Positions 56,672-64,000 of a DNA stretch of 64,000 nt are shown here, piece by piece; the stretch's first letter is position 1; each line of letters opens with the position of its first letter. The stretch is from Streptomyces gobiensis (GTDB lineage: Bacteria > Actinomycetota > Actinomycetes > Streptomycetales > Streptomycetaceae): assembly GCF_021216675.1 (NCBI RefSeq), contig NZ_CP086120.1:5268501-5332500 (forward strand), in the 5' to 3' direction. The translations under genes were made by a program, and so were the position numbers. The notes beneath the pieces are model-generated. The model did no database searches. It saw only the letters and a program-made list of their open reading frames with translations, and was not told where the DNA came from.

Positions 56672-56993
56672 TGATCTCCCCCGATTCCCTGGAGAGTGAT
56701 GCGACGCATGAACGGTGAAAGCCTCCAGCCTCACAGTGCGGCTGCACAGACGGTTTTCGGACCATCCAGGAGCAGGTTCCAAATCCTGCTATAAGGCGAT
56801 TCACCGGTTGTCTCTACCGCTCAGCCGTCTCTGTCGGTGATCCGCTGAAGCGGGCGAGCGCGGGAAGAGCGCTGCCCGCCGACGGTCGGCCGACAGTCTG
56901 GGCCGCAGGGCTCGTGTACCGAGCATCCATCCGGGTGAGGTTTAATTGCGACTCGTTCGCAATAACTTTTGATCTTCGGTAGGAGTGTGGGAC
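56672..56993. other. Divergent intergenic region ahead of the nik operon
   Basis: These 322 bases between the secreted protein and nikA have no gene. The last 60 bases hold the Nur-box-like palindrome (56945-56963) and the AGGAG of nikA. Upstream of that I see no other clear element. Confidence 0.5.
56945..56963. promoter_or_regulatory. Nur box, ATTGCGA-N5-TCGCAAT
   Basis: ATTGCGA (56945-56951) and TCGCAAT (56957-56963) are exact complements with a 5-base spacer. This fits the Streptomyces Nur box TTGCaa-N5-ttGCAA, where the Fur-family repressor Nur with nickel shuts down nickel uptake. It lies 31 bases ahead of nikA, where repression would block the promoter. Confidence 0.72.
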
Positions 56994-58589
56994 ATGACGG
57001 CCCGGACAGGACGGAGGGCGGCCGCCCTGGCGGCAGCAGGCGCGGTGCTGGCAGGCGCGGCCGCCTGCTCCGCCCCCTCCGGCGGCGACGGGAACGGCAA
57101 GGGCACCGATTCTCTCGTCGTCGGGATCGCCCAGGAACCGGACACCCTCAGCCCGCTCCTCGGCTACGGCAAGGACGGCAACTCCAAGATCTTCGACGGT
57201 CTGCTCCGGCATGACGCCGCGATGAAGCTCCAGCCTGCCCTCGCCAGGGAGCTCCCCGAGGTCAGCGACGACGGCAAGACCTACACCTACACGCTGCGCG
57301 ACGGTGTGCGGTTCAGCGACGGCAAGCCGTTCACCGCTGCCGATGTGGTCTTCACCTACGAGACCATCCTCGACAGCAAGACCAACAACCCCAGCCGAGG
57401 TGAGCTCGACGCGCTCAAGAGCGTGACCGCCAAGGGCAAGGACACGGTCGTCTTCACCCTCAAGTACCCCTACGCCGCCTTCGCCGAGCGCACCGTGCTG
57501 CCCATCGCCTCCCGGGCGGTCGCGGGCAAGCAGGACATCAACACCGGGGCGTACAACACCAAGCCCATCGGCACCGGCCCGTACACCCTCACCAACTGGA
57601 GCAAGGGCGAAAAGCTCACCTTTCAGGCCAACCCCCGCTACTGGGGCGGCGAGCCCGAGGTGAAGAAGTTCACCATGGCGGTCATCAAGGATGACGATGT
57701 CCGCGCCACCCGGCTGCGCACCGGCGATCTCGACGGCGCCATCCTGCCGCCCAACCTCGCCAGGACCTTCGGCCGCGACAGCGGCAAGAAGACCCTGAAC
57801 GCCAAGACCAACGACTTCCGTGGCGTCACCCTGCCCACCGAGAACAAGGTCACCGGCGACAAGGCCATCCGCCGTGCCCTGGACATCGCCGTGAACCGTA
57901 CGGCGATGGTGGACAAGATCCTGGACGGCGCGGGTCAGGCCGCCTACGGCCCCGTCCCCACCGACAGCCCCTGGTTCGCCAAGGGCACCGAGCGCCCGTA
58001 CGACCTTGACGCGGCCCGGAAGATCCTCGATGACGCGGGGTGGAAGCCCGGCAAGAACGGCGTCCGCGTCAAGGACGGGCAGCAGGCCGGCTTCACCCTC
58101 TTCTACCCCTCCGGTGACAAGCTCCGCCAGGAGCACGCCCTCGCCTTCGCGTCGGACGCCAAGCAGGCGGGCATCAAGGTCACGGTCAACTCCGCTTCCT
58201 GGGAGATCATTGAGCCCGCGATGAAGCACGACGCGGTCCTCGCGGGCGGCGGCAACCCGGCCGACCCCGACTTCGACCTCTACAACCTGCTGCACTCCTC
58301 CCTCGCGGGCGACGGCTTCAACAACATGGCCCGCTACGCCAACAAGGCCGTCGACCAGCAGCTGGAACAGGCACGCCGGACCAACACCGGAAGCGAGCGC
58401 AAGGCCGCCTACGACACCGTGCAGAAGGAGCTGCGGGACGACCCGGGCTATGTCTTCCTCACCCACGTTGACCACGTCTATGTCATGAACGACAGCTGGA
58501 AGAACGTCACCACCCAGGTCGAGCCGCATGACCACGGCCTCGGCGCCGGTCCCTGGTGGAACGTAGAGGACTGGCAGCGCAAGAAGTGA
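56994..58589 (+). CDS. nikA: NikA-type nickel/peptide ABC transporter binding lipoprotein
   Basis: This 531-residue family 5 solute-binding lipoprotein has lipobox GAAAC (Cys25). SBP_bac_5 features are present: VVGIAQEPDTLSPL, RDGVRFSDGKPFTAADVVFT, YNTKPIGTGPYTLTNW and AIRRALDIAVNRTAMVDKIL. It captures nickel (as a chelate) or a peptide; a Nur box and complete nikBCDE gene set argue for nickel. ATG has AGGAG 9 bases upstream. It overlaps nikB by 4 bases. Confidence 0.88.
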   Translation: MTARTGRRAAALAAAGAVLAGAAACSAPSGGDGNGKGTDSLVVGIAQEPDTLSPLLGYGKDGNSKIFDGLLRHDAAMKLQPALARELPEVSDDGKTYTYTLRDGVRFSDGKPFTAADVVFTYETILDSKTNNPSRGELDALKSVTAKGKDTVVFTLKYPYAAFAERTVLPIASRAVAGKQDINTGAYNTKPIGTGPYTLTNWSKGEKLTFQANPRYWGGEPEVKKFTMAVIKDDDVRATRLRTGDLDGAILPPNLARTFGRDSGKKTLNAKTNDFRGVTLPTENKVTGDKAIRRALDIAVNRTAMVDKILDGAGQAAYGPVPTDSPWFAKGTERPYDLDAARKILDDAGWKPGKNGVRVKDGQQAGFTLFYPSGDKLRQEHALAFASDAKQAGIKVTVNSASWEIIEPAMKHDAVLAGGGNPADPDFDLYNLLHSSLAGDGFNNMARYANKAVDQQLEQARRTNTGSERKAAYDTVQKELRDDPGYVFLTHVDHVYVMNDSWKNVTTQVEPHDHGLGAGPWWNVEDWQRKK

Positions 58590-59590
58590 CACGGCTCGTA
58601 CGCGGGCTCCCCTGGGGCCCCATGGCCCGGCTCACCGGTCGACGGCTGCTCGCCGCCGTCCCGGTGCTGGCCGCCGTGACCTTCGGGGTCTTCGCGGTGG
58701 CCGCCGCCTCACCCTTCGACCCGGTACGGCAGTACGCGGGCACGGCAGGACTCACCGCCTCTCAGCAGACCCTCGACCAGCTGCGGGACAACCTCGGCGT
58801 GGGCGGCTCCTTCGCCGGACGGTGGTGGCGCTGGCTCACCGCGGCGCTGACCGGCGACCTCGGTGACTCCGCGTCGCTGCGGCAGCCGGTCGCCCAGGTC
58901 ATCGCCGAGCGCATCGGCTGGTCCGTGCTGCTGTGCGCGGTCGCCTTCACGGTCGCCGTACTGCTCGGCACTTTGCTTGGCGTAGCCGCCGCCCGGCGCC
59001 AGGGCGGGCTGCTCGACCGCTGTGTCACATCCGTCGCCTACGCGCTGGAGGCAGCACCGCCCTTCTGGCTGGGCCTCCTGGCGATCTGGCTCTTCGCGCT
59101 GCACCTCGGTGTGCTGCCAGCGGGCGGACTCAGCGACACCGGGAGCGATACGGTCACGGCGGGATCCCTCATCGAGCACCTCACGCTGCCCGCCGCCGTG
59201 CTCGCCCTCTCCCAGCTGCCGTGGTTCGTGCTCTACGTACGGCAAGGCGTCGGCGACGCACTGCACGAGGACCCCGTACGCGGAGCCCGTTCGCGCGGGC
59301 TCAGCGAACGAACCGTACTCCTCGGGCACGCCCTGCGTTCCGGGCTGCTGCCCGTGCTCACCCTGATCGGCTCCCGGGTCCCGGAACTGATCACCGGTGC
59401 GCTGCTGGTGGAGACCGTCTTCTCCTGGCCCGGCATCGCCTCGGCCACCGTCCAGGCCGCCACCGCCACCGACTTCCCGCTGCTCGCGGCGCTCACCGTG
59501 CTCGCCACCCTGGCGGTACTCGCCGGGAACCTCCTGGCGGACCTGCTCTACGGACTGGCCGACCCCAGGGTCGCCCTGGAGGAGATGTGA
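58586..59590 (+). CDS. nikB: Nickel ABC transporter permease NikB
   Basis: This 334-residue protein has six helices and a binding-protein-dependent transport inner-membrane domain, with the EAA loop DALHEDPVRGARSRGLSERTV. GTG 58586 overlaps the nikA stop (GTGA); ATG 58622 is possible but has no ribosome site. It pairs with NikC. Homologues in S. coelicolor lie in the same gene order. Confidence 0.88.
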   Translation: MTRLVRGLPWGPMARLTGRRLLAAVPVLAAVTFGVFAVAAASPFDPVRQYAGTAGLTASQQTLDQLRDNLGVGGSFAGRWWRWLTAALTGDLGDSASLRQPVAQVIAERIGWSVLLCAVAFTVAVLLGTLLGVAAARRQGGLLDRCVTSVAYALEAAPPFWLGLLAIWLFALHLGVLPAGGLSDTGSDTVTAGSLIEHLTLPAAVLALSQLPWFVLYVRQGVGDALHEDPVRGARSRGLSERTVLLGHALRSGLLPVLTLIGSRVPELITGALLVETVFSWPGIASATVQAATATDFPLLAALTVLATLAVLAGNLLADLLYGLADPRVALEEM

Positions 59591-60429
59591 GCCCGCCCCG
59601 CCGCTCCTACCGCACCCTGCGGGTACGTACCTCCGCCGTGCTGGTCGCCGCTGTCGTACTGGCCGTGCTGCTCGTACCACCCCTGTTCCCGCTCGACCAG
59701 CAGGCCGTGGACCTCAGCGCCAAGCTGGAACCGCCCTCTTGGGCGCACCCCTTCGGTACCGATGACGTGGGCCGCGACCTGCTGCTGCGCTGCCTCTACG
59801 GACTGCGTGTCTCGCTGCTCGTCGGACTGGTGGCCGCGCTGGTCGCCACCGTCATCGGCGTCACCACCGGCGCACTGGCCGGAGCACTGGGCGGCCGGGC
59901 TGACCGGGTCATCATGCGCGTCGTGGATGTCTTCGCCTCCGTGCCGCATCTGCTGCTCGGCATCTTCATCGTGGCGATGTTCCGTCCCGGCGTCTGGCCG
60001 GTGGTGATCTCGGTGGGACTGACGCACTGGCTGTCCACGGCCCGTATCGTCCGCGCCGAAGTGCTCTCGCTGCGCTCACGCCCCTATGTCGACGCGGCCA
60101 TCTCCGGCGGTGCCTCGCGCTGGGGGGTCGGTGTCCGCCATCTGCTGCCCGGCGTACTGCCCCAGGCCGGTCTCGCGGCCGTGCTGATGGTGCCGCACGC
60201 CATCTGGCATGAGTCCGCGCTGTCCTTTCTCGGCCTGGGCATCCCCGCCCACCAGGCCAGCCTGGGCACCATGACCCAGGCCGCCCGGGGCTCACTGCTG
60301 GCGGGCGACTGGTGGCCGACGCTCTTCCCCGGCCTGTTCATCATCATTCCGACCCTCGCCATCGCCGGACTGGCCGGTGCCTGGCGGGAACGCATCAACC
60401 CACGCCGCCGATCGGAGCTGATGCTCTGA
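59587..60429 (+). CDS. nikC: Nickel ABC transporter permease NikC
   Basis: This 280-residue permease has an N-terminal TM, the family loop AHPFGTDDVGRDLLLRCLYG, five further helices and an EAA loop EVLSLRSRPYVDAAISGGAS. GTG overlaps the nikB stop (GTGA). It forms the translocation pore with NikB. Confidence 0.9.
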   Translation: MSPPRRSYRTLRVRTSAVLVAAVVLAVLLVPPLFPLDQQAVDLSAKLEPPSWAHPFGTDDVGRDLLLRCLYGLRVSLLVGLVAALVATVIGVTTGALAGALGGRADRVIMRVVDVFASVPHLLLGIFIVAMFRPGVWPVVISVGLTHWLSTARIVRAEVLSLRSRPYVDAAISGGASRWGVGVRHLLPGVLPQAGLAAVLMVPHAIWHESALSFLGLGIPAHQASLGTMTQAARGSLLAGDWWPTLFPGLFIIIPTLAIAGLAGAWRERINPRRRSELML

Positions 60430-61391
60430 TGGACACCCTGCTGTCCGTACAGAATCTGTCCGTACGCTTCCGGATGCGCGGTGGCCGGCACATCGCCGCC
60501 GTCTCCGAGGTCTCCTTCGACATCGCACCGGGGGAGTGCCTGGCCCTGGTCGGCGAGAGCGGCTGCGGCAAGTCCGTCCTGGCCGCGGCCCTTCTTGGCC
60601 TGCTGCCGGACAACGCCCGGACATCTGGCGCGGCTCACCTTGACGGTCTGGACCTGCTGACCGCCGATGAGGCCACCTTGGCCCGTACGATCCGGGGCCG
60701 CCGCGTCGGGCTGGTACCGCAGAGCCCGGCGGCACACCTCACGCCTGTGCGGACCGTACGGTCCCAACTGCGGGAAGCCATCCGGGAGCTGACCGGCACA
60801 CCCCGTCGGCGACTGGCGGAGGCGACCGTCGCTGCCGCCGCCCGTGCCGCCTTCCCGGCCGGTCATCTCGACCGTCACCCGCATGAACTCTCCGGCGGTC
60901 TCGCCCAGCGCGCCGCCACCGCGCTGGCCCTGGTCGGTGACGCGCCACTGCTCATCGCGGACGAACCGACCACCGGGTTGGACCGCGATCTTGTCGACCG
61001 TACCGTCGACGAGCTGCGCCGCCATGCCGACGACGGCCGAGGACTGCTGGTCATCACCCACGACCTGGCCGCGGCCGAGCGGATCGCCGACCGGGTCGCC
61101 GTGATGTACGCGGGCCGTATCGTCGAACTCGCCGAGGCCAGAGCCTTCTTCGGTGAGCCAGGCCCGCGCCACCCCTACGCCCATGGTCTGCTGAACGCGC
61201 TGCCCGAACGGGCCTTCACCCCCATCCCCGGGATGCCGCCCGAACTGGGTGCCCTGCCCGAGGGCTGCGCCTTCGCCCCGCGCTGCGAACGGGCCACCGA
61301 GGCCTGCGCGGTGCTCCCCGACATGCCCACCGGGACCGAGGGCACGGCCTGCTGGTTCTCCCTGAGACCCCTGGAGCGCGTCCATGCTTGA
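60429..61391 (+). CDS. nikD: Nickel ABC transporter ATPase NikD
   Basis: This 320-residue ATPase has Walker A GESGCGKS at 42-49, signature ELSGGLAQR, Walker B LLIADEPTTGLD and switch His in VITHDLAAAE. The C-terminal oligopeptide-type domain has GCAFAPRCERATEAC. The start overlaps the nikC stop by one base (TGATG), and the stop lies within the nikE start region (8-base overlap). Confidence 0.9.
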   Translation: MDTLLSVQNLSVRFRMRGGRHIAAVSEVSFDIAPGECLALVGESGCGKSVLAAALLGLLPDNARTSGAAHLDGLDLLTADEATLARTIRGRRVGLVPQSPAAHLTPVRTVRSQLREAIRELTGTPRRRLAEATVAAAARAAFPAGHLDRHPHELSGGLAQRAATALALVGDAPLLIADEPTTGLDRDLVDRTVDELRRHADDGRGLLVITHDLAAAERIADRVAVMYAGRIVELAEARAFFGEPGPRHPYAHGLLNALPERAFTPIPGMPPELGALPEGCAFAPRCERATEACAVLPDMPTGTEGTACWFSLRPLERVHA

Positions 61392-62040
61392 GCTGCGCGG
61401 CATCACCGCCGGATATGAGCGCCGCGCGCCCGTCGTCCGCGATATCTCCCTGACCGTCGCTGAGGGAGAGGCCGTCGGTCTGCTCGGCCCCAGCGGCTGC
61501 GGCAAGTCCACCCTCGCCAGGGTCGCCGCCCTGCTCCACCGCCCGTACCGGGGAAGCGTGCTGCTCGGCGGCGAGCCGGTCACCGGCTTCAGACACCGTG
61601 CGCCACGTGCCCGGCGCACCGCCATCGGCGTCGTCTTCCAACAGCCCCGGCTCTCCGCCGACCCCCGTCTGCGGCTGGCCGATCTCATCGCCGAGCCACT
61701 ACGCGCCACCGGGCGCACCGAGCAGGTGCCCGAGCGGGTGGACGAACTCGCCCGGGCCGCCGGCCTCGGCGGCGATCTGCTCACCCGCCGCCCGCACGAG
61801 GTCAGCGACGGTCAGCTGCAACGCGCCTGCGTGGCCCGCGCCCTGGTGCTGGGTCCCCAGCTGCTCATCTGCGATGAGATGACCGCCATGCTGGATGCCT
61901 CAACCACCGCCGCGCTGGTTGGCGTTGTCGAGGAGTACCGGAAGAAGCGCGGGGCCGCGCTGCTCGCGATCGGCCATGACCGCGTCCTCCTGGAACGCTG
62001 GTGCGACCGCGTGGAACGGTATCCCGCGGATCAGGCCTGA
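61384..62040 (+). CDS. nikE: Nickel ABC transporter ATPase NikE, altered signature motif
   Basis: This 218-residue ATPase has Walker A GPSGCGKS and a modified ABC signature, EVSDGQLQR, in place of LSGGQ. Walker B reads LLICDEMTAMLD with Met in the usual Pro position, and switch His is in IGHDRVLL. It is shorter than typical NikE (about 260). It closes the nik operon and converges with an NTF2-like gene (10-base overlap). Confidence 0.87.
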   Translation: MLELRGITAGYERRAPVVRDISLTVAEGEAVGLLGPSGCGKSTLARVAALLHRPYRGSVLLGGEPVTGFRHRAPRARRTAIGVVFQQPRLSADPRLRLADLIAEPLRATGRTEQVPERVDELARAAGLGGDLLTRRPHEVSDGQLQRACVARALVLGPQLLICDEMTAMLDASTTAALVGVVEEYRKKRGAALLAIGHDRVLLERWCDRVERYPADQA

Positions 62041-62351
62041 CCGGTCTCAAAACGGCTGATCCTCTCACCGTCGACAGTGAAGCGCCACGTGGTGTGCATT
62101 TCACCCCAGGTGCTGTTGCGGAAGCGGGCCACCAGGGACAGCCCGTCGTCCGACTCGGACTCCACCTCCATATGCCCCTCGGCGGAGAAGATCTCCCGGT
62201 CGGTCCACTCGTGCAGATCCCGCTCAGCGCCGTCGTCGGACATGGACGCGTCGTCCGTCAGCACGGCCAGGAAACTCTCGCGGTCGCCCGCGTTGAGCGC
62301 GGAGACAAAGGTGCGCACGGCAGGGTGTGACAGCCGGTTCTCAGTAATCAT
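62031..62351 (-). CDS. NTF2/SnoaL-like protein, paralogue of the 3854-4174 gene
   Basis: This 106-residue protein matches the product of 3854-4174 over its full length, about 66 identical residues by hand alignment, including DGLSLVAR and ISRFETG. The 58 kb distance and unrelated neighbours point to an older duplication. No catalytic set is evident; small-molecule binding or isomerase activity is possible. ATG 62351 has a poor ribosome site. It overlaps nikE's end convergently. Confidence 0.72.
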   Translation of the reverse strand: MITENRLSHPAVRTFVSALNAGDRESFLAVLTDDASMSDDGAERDLHEWTDREIFSAEGHMEVESESDDGLSLVARFRNSTWGEMHTTWRFTVDGERISRFETGQA

Positions 62352-62434
62352 GAGTTCATCCAAAGCCGTACCAGGCCATGTCCGGGGGACCCGGCGGATG
62401 GTCGCGGGCGGATTCGCCCGAACAGCCGTGTGCC

Positions 62435-62638
62435 TCACTCGCTGGCTTTGCTGGCAGCCATGGCTGCCGTCGTCCCGAGGACAAGCAGCACGACGCAGGC
62501 GAACATCTCGTAGCCATTGAGAAAGCCGATCCGGTGCACAGTCGTCCACAGGGCGAACGAGTCGAAGAAGTAGTGGACGATTCCGCCGATGCCCTGAGCG
62601 ATCAGGATGAAGGCAATGAACCCCAGGAGATGCTTCAT
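62435..62638 (-). CDS. Very small membrane protein, 67 residues
   Basis: Two membrane helices (about 3-24 and 43-62) are joined by a polar loop HYFFDSFALWTTVHRIGFLN. Charged residues are at the N-terminus and the end (SKASE). There is no family I can name. It begins 126 bases from the divergent histidine kinase. Its reading frame is open with coding-like base use, but it could still be spurious. Confidence 0.5.
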   Translation of the reverse strand: MKHLLGFIAFILIAQGIGGIVHYFFDSFALWTTVHRIGFLNGYEMFACVVLLVLGTTAAMAASKASE

Positions 62639-62748
62639 GATCTCGAGACTATGAACGCCAACCGGTCAGGGGCGTCATCCGAAAGTATGCGCCCACGCGA
62701 CTTCGGTAGCGCACTGGCCGCTGAAGCGGTCCCGTCGGCCCACCGGAC

Positions 62749-62767
62749 CATAGATTTGCCGTCTATG
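62749..62767 (+). promoter_or_regulatory. CATAGA-N7-TCTATG palindrome at the kinase start
   Basis: CATAGA (62749-62754) and TCTATG (62762-62767) are exact complements and the right arm includes the ATG. TAGATT (62751-62756) could be a -10 box 8 bases before the ATG, which would give a leaderless message; no ribosome site is seen. This is suggestive only. Confidence 0.35.
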
Positions 62768-63931
62768 ATCCGTCCCCGTCTGGCGTTCCCCCGTCTGGCG
62801 TTCCCCCGTCCGGCGTTCCCCCGGCTGGAGCCCATCCGGCGCAGCCGGCGCGACTGGGTCGTCGACATCAGCCTCTTCGTCCTGGCCGCGGTCTTCAGCG
62901 TGATCACCGCTGTGGACATCGTCCGCGACCCGGAGCTCTCGCGCGGTGCTCTGGTCGCCGACCAGATCATGGGCGCCCTCGCCTGCTGCGCGCTCTTTCT
63001 GCGCCGACGCTGGCCGGTCGCGCTGGCCCTCGTGCTGGTGCCGGTGGGGCTGTTCTCGCACTATGTGGCAGGGCCCTATCTGGTCGCACTCTTCACCGTC
63101 GCCGTGCACCGGCCGCCGCGCACCGTGGCGCTGGTCGCGGGCATCGCCTTCGTTCCCGTCCTGATCGGCTCGCTGATTCGCCCGGACCCTGAACTGCCCG
63201 TGCTGGTCGATGCCCTTCTCGGGCTGTTGCTGGTCGGTACCGCGATCGGCTGGGGCATGTTCGTACGCTCGCGCCGCCAGCTGCGCGCCTCGCTCATCGA
63301 GCAGGCCCAGCGCGCCACCCGGGAAACGATCGCCCGCGAGATGCACGATGTGCTCGCCCATCGGCTCTCCCTGCTCAGCCTGCACGCGGGCGCCCTGGAG
63401 TATCACGCTCACGCGCCGGCGCAAGAGATCCAGCGCGCCGCCGGGGTGGTGCGGCAGAGCGCGCATGAGGCGCTGGAGGAGCTGCGGGACATCATCGGGG
63501 TGCTGCGAGCGGAGCCGGGGGCCGGCAACGACAGCCGTCCCCAGCCCACCCTGGCCGATCTGCCCCGGCTGATCGAGGAGTCCGAGCGGGCCGGCGTACG
63601 GGTCAGGCTGGAGAAGCGGCTCGCCCAGCCTGACCAGGTGCCCGAGACGACCGGGCGCACCGTCTACCGGATTGTCCAGGAGGGGCTCACCAACATCCGT
63701 AAGCACGCACCCGGCGCTGAGGCCACCGTGACCGTCGACGGCAGACCGGGCGAGTGGCTGACCGCGGACGTCAGCAATTCGCTGGCCAGCGGCCCTGGCG
63801 AAGCGATTCCGGGCGCAGGCCAGGGACTTGTCGGCCTCACCGAACGGGTCAGCCTCGCGGGCGGACGCCTGGAGCATGGCCGGATCGGTGACACCTTCCG
63901 GCTGTACGCCTGGCTACCGTGGCGGCCATGA
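62765..63931 (+). CDS. NarL/DesK-type sensor histidine kinase
   Basis: This 388-residue kinase has three or four N-terminal membrane helices (about 30-130), then a HisKA_3 dimerisation region with TIAREMHDVLAHRLSLLSLH carrying the phospho-His, and a HATPase with VYRIVQEGLTNIRKHAPGAE and GQGLVGLTERVSLAGG. The first 25 residues are unusual: three repeats of a five-residue Pro/Phe/Arg unit made by 15-bp DNA repeats. The stop overlaps the response regulator ATG (ATGA). Confidence 0.88.
   Translation: MIRPRLAFPRLAFPRPAFPRLEPIRRSRRDWVVDISLFVLAAVFSVITAVDIVRDPELSRGALVADQIMGALACCALFLRRRWPVALALVLVPVGLFSHYVAGPYLVALFTVAVHRPPRTVALVAGIAFVPVLIGSLIRPDPELPVLVDALLGLLLVGTAIGWGMFVRSRRQLRASLIEQAQRATRETIAREMHDVLAHRLSLLSLHAGALEYHAHAPAQEIQRAAGVVRQSAHEALEELRDIIGVLRAEPGAGNDSRPQPTLADLPRLIEESERAGVRVRLEKRLAQPDQVPETTGRTVYRIVQEGLTNIRKHAPGAEATVTVDGRPGEWLTADVSNSLASGPGEAIPGAGQGLVGLTERVSLAGGRLEHGRIGDTFRLYAWLPWRP
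62777..62821 (+). repeat. Three 15-bp tandem repeats in the kinase N-terminus
   Basis: CGTCTGGCGTTCCCC at 62777-62791 and 62792-62806, with one change (CGTCCGGCGTTCCCC) at 62807-62821. Because the unit is a multiple of 3, the number can change without breaking the frame. Confidence 0.85.
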
Positions 63932-64000
63932 CCATCCGTGTGCTTCTCGTTGACGACGATCCCCTGGTCCGCGCTGGACTGCGGCTCATGCTCAGTGCCG
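63928..64000 (+). CDS. NarL-type response regulator, N-terminal part (cut by window end)
   Basis: Twenty-four codons are visible: MTIRVLLVDDDPLVRAGLRL, the first strand and acidic pocket (Asp9-11) of a receiver domain. The ATG overlaps the kinase stop (ATGA). With a DesK-type kinase, a LuxR-type HTH would be expected after the receiver, outside the window. Confidence 0.85.
   Translation, partial: MTIRVLLVDDDPLVRAGLRLMLSA

Overview
The window is a chromosomal segment of a high-GC actinomycete, almost certainly Streptomyces. GC content is very high with strong third-position G/C bias, GTG starts and 4-base ATGA/GTGA stop-start overlaps are common, and the family mix is typical of the genus: an AfsR/SARP-type regulator, an Rpf protein behind a c-di-AMP riboswitch, UdgX, mycoredoxin, Nur-type nickel control and sigma-B-like promoters. 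I see no plasmid, prophage or biosynthetic-cluster core, no rRNA and no CRISPR array. The only tRNA found is tRNA-Pro(GGG) at 39.7 kb.

Region by region: 0-11 kb holds the end of an azlCD pair, a large AfsR-like regulator, a minus-strand gene string (glutamate decarboxylase, ribokinase, three small proteins) and a secreted beta-propeller/amidohydrolase. 11-19.7 kb holds a cell-wall amidase without signal peptide, PutP, a FAD/Rieske oxidoreductase, an ion channel with an odd filter, a stress-type small protein plus HAD phosphatase, UdgX, a methyltransferase and a DUF2795 protein. 19.7-25.4 kb is a DNA-repair stretch: LigD polymerase, ligase and phosphoesterase as three separate genes, then an MBL-fold protein, a Fpg/Nei glycosylase and a DUF429 protein. 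25.4-27.2 kb is a c-di-AMP riboswitch ahead of an Rpf-LysM-SLT cell-wall hydrolase.

27.2-34.1 kb is the most unusual part. An ECF-like sigma factor is flanked by two zinc-finger anti-sigma-like proteins and driven from a concentric palindromic promoter region. It is followed by an ArsR/CmtR-like repressor with its operator, a Tat-exported DUF3179 protein, a membrane protein with vicinal cysteines, a mycoredoxin and a lipoprotein with two almost identical DUF302 domains; together these look like a metal/redox response module. 34-39.7 kb holds a membrane alpha/beta-hydrolase, decayed gene remnants, an SPW-repeat membrane protein, TerC and tRNA-Pro. 39.9-48 kb has NDH-2 and a tripartite tricarboxylate transporter (two TctC, TctA, TctB) with its divergent two-component system. 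48-56.7 kb has an LMF1-like membrane protein, a thiolase, a sugar/glycan gene set containing a wrecked two-component system, and two small exported proteins.

56.9-62 kb is a nikABCDE nickel importer behind a Nur-box-like palindrome. The end holds a close paralogue of an NTF2-like protein from 4 kb, a small membrane protein, and the start of a NarL/DesK-type two-component system cut by the window edge.
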